Shown here piece by piece: positions 8,379 to 9,908 of a DNA stretch of 9,908 bases. The stretch is taken from contig DCBA01000067.1 of assembly GCA_002313255.1 (NCBI GenBank), positions 1 to 9,908 of the forward strand, written 5' to 3'. Within the stretch, counting starts at the first letter, position 1; each line of letters opens with the position of its first letter. Position numbers and translations under genes: made by a program. This DNA is from Gammaproteobacteria bacterium UBA1119 (GTDB taxonomy: Bacteria > Pseudomonadota > Gammaproteobacteria > Pseudomonadales > Azotimanducaceae). The notes under the pieces are model-generated. The model did no database searches and was not told the origin of the DNA. It saw only the letters and a program-made list of their open reading frames with translations.

Positions 8379-9254
8379 GTGCAACCGATAGAAAAGCAGT
8401 TATCGATTCGAGGGATCAACTTCACTTATTACGAGTGGGGTGACCGAGCGGGAGACGACGTCCTGTTCGTTCACGCGACAGGGTTTCATGCACGGTGCTG
8501 GGACGCGACGATCCGAGAGCTTGGGAGCGCCTTTCACTGTTTGGCATTGGATATGCGAGGCCATGGCCGTTCGGATAACGTTGGTCCATACGATTGGAGT
8601 ACTTTCGGTGCGGACGTGGTTGCGTTTGCCGAGGCGATGGAGCTACTGAGCGGTATCGGCGTCGGACATTCAATGGGCGGCCACAGTCTGACGCAGGCCG
8701 CCGCGCAGCGGCCAGAAAGGTTCCAAGCGCTGGTGTTGGTCGATCCAGTCATCATGCCTCCCGAAGCTTATGTGAACTGGGAGCGGGACCGGCCTTTTGC
8801 TGACGCTTCGGAGCATCCGGTGGCTCGCCGCCGAAACGAATGGTCCTCAGCGGCCGAGATGTTTAACCGGTTTCGATCGCGCCATCCGTTCAATTTATGG
8901 CGCGAAGACGTTCTCCACGATTATTGCGAATATGGGATCGTCCCGACTAACAATGGGTTCGAATTAGGTTGTCCGCCGGTCGTCGAGGCCTCGATATATA
9001 TGGGAAGCGCGAGATGCCAAATTGCCGAGGCGATCAAGGCGGTACAGCATCCTGTTTCAGTAATGCGTGCATTTCGAGCCGAAGGCGAGCGAGCCGAAAT
9101 GGATTTTTCGCAATCGCCTACATGGCCGGAACTCGCCGACGCGTTTGAAGACGGTCATGACATTCACCTACCGGATTTAACCCACTTCATTCCGATGCAA
9201 CGTCCGGATCTGGTCGCGAAGGAAGTTAGACGGATCGCTAATAGCGTAGCTTAG
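8379..9254 (+). CDS. alpha/beta hydrolase
   Basis: This is a serine hydrolase of the alpha/beta fold, probably cleaving an ester, lactone or similar bond in the cytoplasm. The oxyanion region reads HATGFHARCW (32-41), the conserved turn DMRGHGRSD lies at 58-66, and the nucleophile elbow GHSMGG places the catalytic Ser at 98. The histidine is His269 in LTHFIPMQRPD. The acid is less certain: the usual strand reads VSVMRAFRAEGER, where a GxxD motif is absent, so Glu235 or Asp242 may serve. The segment about 135-200 forms the cap, rich in Arg and Trp. The 291-residue length is typical. The GTG start has a purine-rich binding site. It is divergent from idi across 50 bp and converges with the MFS gene. 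Epoxide hydrolases and dehalogenases use Asp as nucleophile, so the serine here argues against those. Confidence 0.88.
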   Translation: MQPIEKQLSIRGINFTYYEWGDRAGDDVLFVHATGFHARCWDATIRELGSAFHCLALDMRGHGRSDNVGPYDWSTFGADVVAFAEAMELLSGIGVGHSMGGHSLTQAAAQRPERFQALVLVDPVIMPPEAYVNWERDRPFADASEHPVARRRNEWSSAAEMFNRFRSRHPFNLWREDVLHDYCEYGIVPTNNGFELGCPPVVEASIYMGSARCQIAEAIKAVQHPVSVMRAFRAEGERAEMDFSQSPTWPELADAFEDGHDIHLPDLTHFIPMQRPDLVAKEVRRIANSVA

Positions 9255-9330
9255 CGAGGCTGGCCGTTGGTTCGAAAAATCTTTAAGAAATAGTGATTGC
9301 GGAGAGGGTGCTATCGAATCGGCAATACCA

Positions 9331-9352
9331 AAAGCGCAGGGAGCTTCTTTTG
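9331..9352. terminator. possible bidirectional terminator between convergent genes
   Basis: AAGC at 9332-9335 pairs with GCTT at 9343-9346. AAAA precedes it and CTTTT follows it, so either strand would end in a run of U. The stem is only four pairs, so the candidate is weak, but it is placed correctly between the convergent hydrolase and MFS genes. Confidence 0.25.
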
Positions 9353-9362
9353 GGCGGGCGAC

Positions 9363-9908
9363 CTACCGGTTAGGCTTATCGAAAGAAGGCGAACGGTAGG
9401 CCCATAAACTCGTGGCGTATAGCCCGAGGACAAAGATCGCGATTGAGATGGGAATGCCAGGCAACAAGGCGGTCATGGGGTTCGTGTACTCGACCAACGT
9501 ACCAAGCATGAGAGACGATAGCGGCGCGCTGGCCATGAAGCTAAAGAGGAAAATCGACAGAATCTCTGCGCGATGAGCTTCCGGGGCCAACTCTTGTACA
9601 ACGGTTCGTACCAGCGTGGTGGTAATGCCCATGTTGACTCCCCACAAAAAGATGATGACGAAAAACAACCAAACCGGCGGTTGCAACCACAATGCCGCGA
9701 GAATGACGACCCGCGTTAGCTGAAGACAGATAAAAGCTCGGCCAGGATGCAACAACGGCATGACGAGCAGCAGGAATGCGGTCGAGCCAATGCTCCCTGC
9801 CATAAACCAAATCATCGTGTCCGCAAAGAAGTCAGCGCCACCTTCGTAGACTTGCGTCACGATATACGGCACGCCAATGGTGTAAGCACCCGCATTAAAT
9901 AGCGACGA
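9363..9908 (-). CDS. MFS transporter, C-terminal part (runs off the window)
   Basis: This is the C-terminal half of a major-facilitator permease. The reading frame stays open to the right edge (the edge residues read SSLFNAGAYTIGVPYIVTQV), so the true start lies beyond 9908 and the GTG at 9872 is internal. The 181 visible residues cover about five to six membrane segments, corresponding to helices 7-12. One is the PPVWLFFVIIFLWGVNMGI helix, followed by the cytoplasmic loop QELAPEAHRAEILS, which resembles the conserved loop between helices 10 and 11 in MFS exporters. The C-terminus is short and polar. The set of features resembles the MFS_3 / enterobactin-exporter-like group, but the substrate cannot be inferred. 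It converges with the alpha/beta hydrolase across 108 bases. Confidence 0.8.
   Translation of the reverse strand, partial: SSLFNAGAYTIGVPYIVTQVYEGGADFFADTMIWFMAGSIGSTAFLLLVMPLLHPGRAFICLQLTRVVILAALWLQPPVWLFFVIIFLWGVNMGITTTLVRTVVQELAPEAHRAEILSIFLFSFMASAPLSSLMLGTLVEYTNPMTALLPGIPISIAIFVLGLYATSLWAYRSPSFDKPNR

Overview
The window looks like an ordinary stretch of bacterial chromosome, most likely from a proteobacterium and probably a gammaproteobacterium. The reasons are a cytochrome c5-type lipoprotein, an Escherichia-like type I isopentenyl-diphosphate isomerase, short intergenic gaps and frequent GTG starts. No rRNA, tRNA, CRISPR array, transposase or phage gene was seen. Base composition is moderate (near 50% GC in hand-counted samples of the flanking genes), except in katG, which is clearly richer in GC.

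Left part (1-2976): the possible last codons of an upstream gene run into a small haem lipoprotein of the cytochrome c5 type. Facing it on the minus strand is an M28-like (PA-domain plus aminopeptidase-fold) protein whose usual zinc ligands are partly replaced. Divergent from that is a solitary PAPS-dependent sulfotransferase with intact cofactor motifs.

Middle part (2977-6055): about 490 bp without a convincing gene holds two tiny overlapping ORFs. Next is a complete katG catalase-peroxidase on the minus strand, whose composition stands out from its neighbours. Its 388-bp upstream gap carries a leader dyad next to katG and, further out, a perfect 19-bp inverted repeat with a 52-nt spacer and a third diverged copy of the same core. 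This gap separates katG from a divergent plus-strand operon, so the repeats are good candidates for operators.

Right part (6056-9908): an EamA/DMT-type membrane exporter and a crotonase-fold enzyme lie 10 bp apart as a likely operon. They converge on idi (isopentenyl-diphosphate isomerase). idi is divergent, across only 50 bp, from an alpha/beta hydrolase. That hydrolase converges on the C-terminal half of an MFS exporter that runs off the right edge.

The genes do not form one obvious pathway. They read as a mixture of oxidative-stress defence (katG), acyl-CoA and isoprenoid metabolism, and transport. No new multi-gene system could be demonstrated. The items most worth a second look are the altered M28-like protein, the intergenic repeat set between katG and the exporter operon, and the compositional difference of katG.
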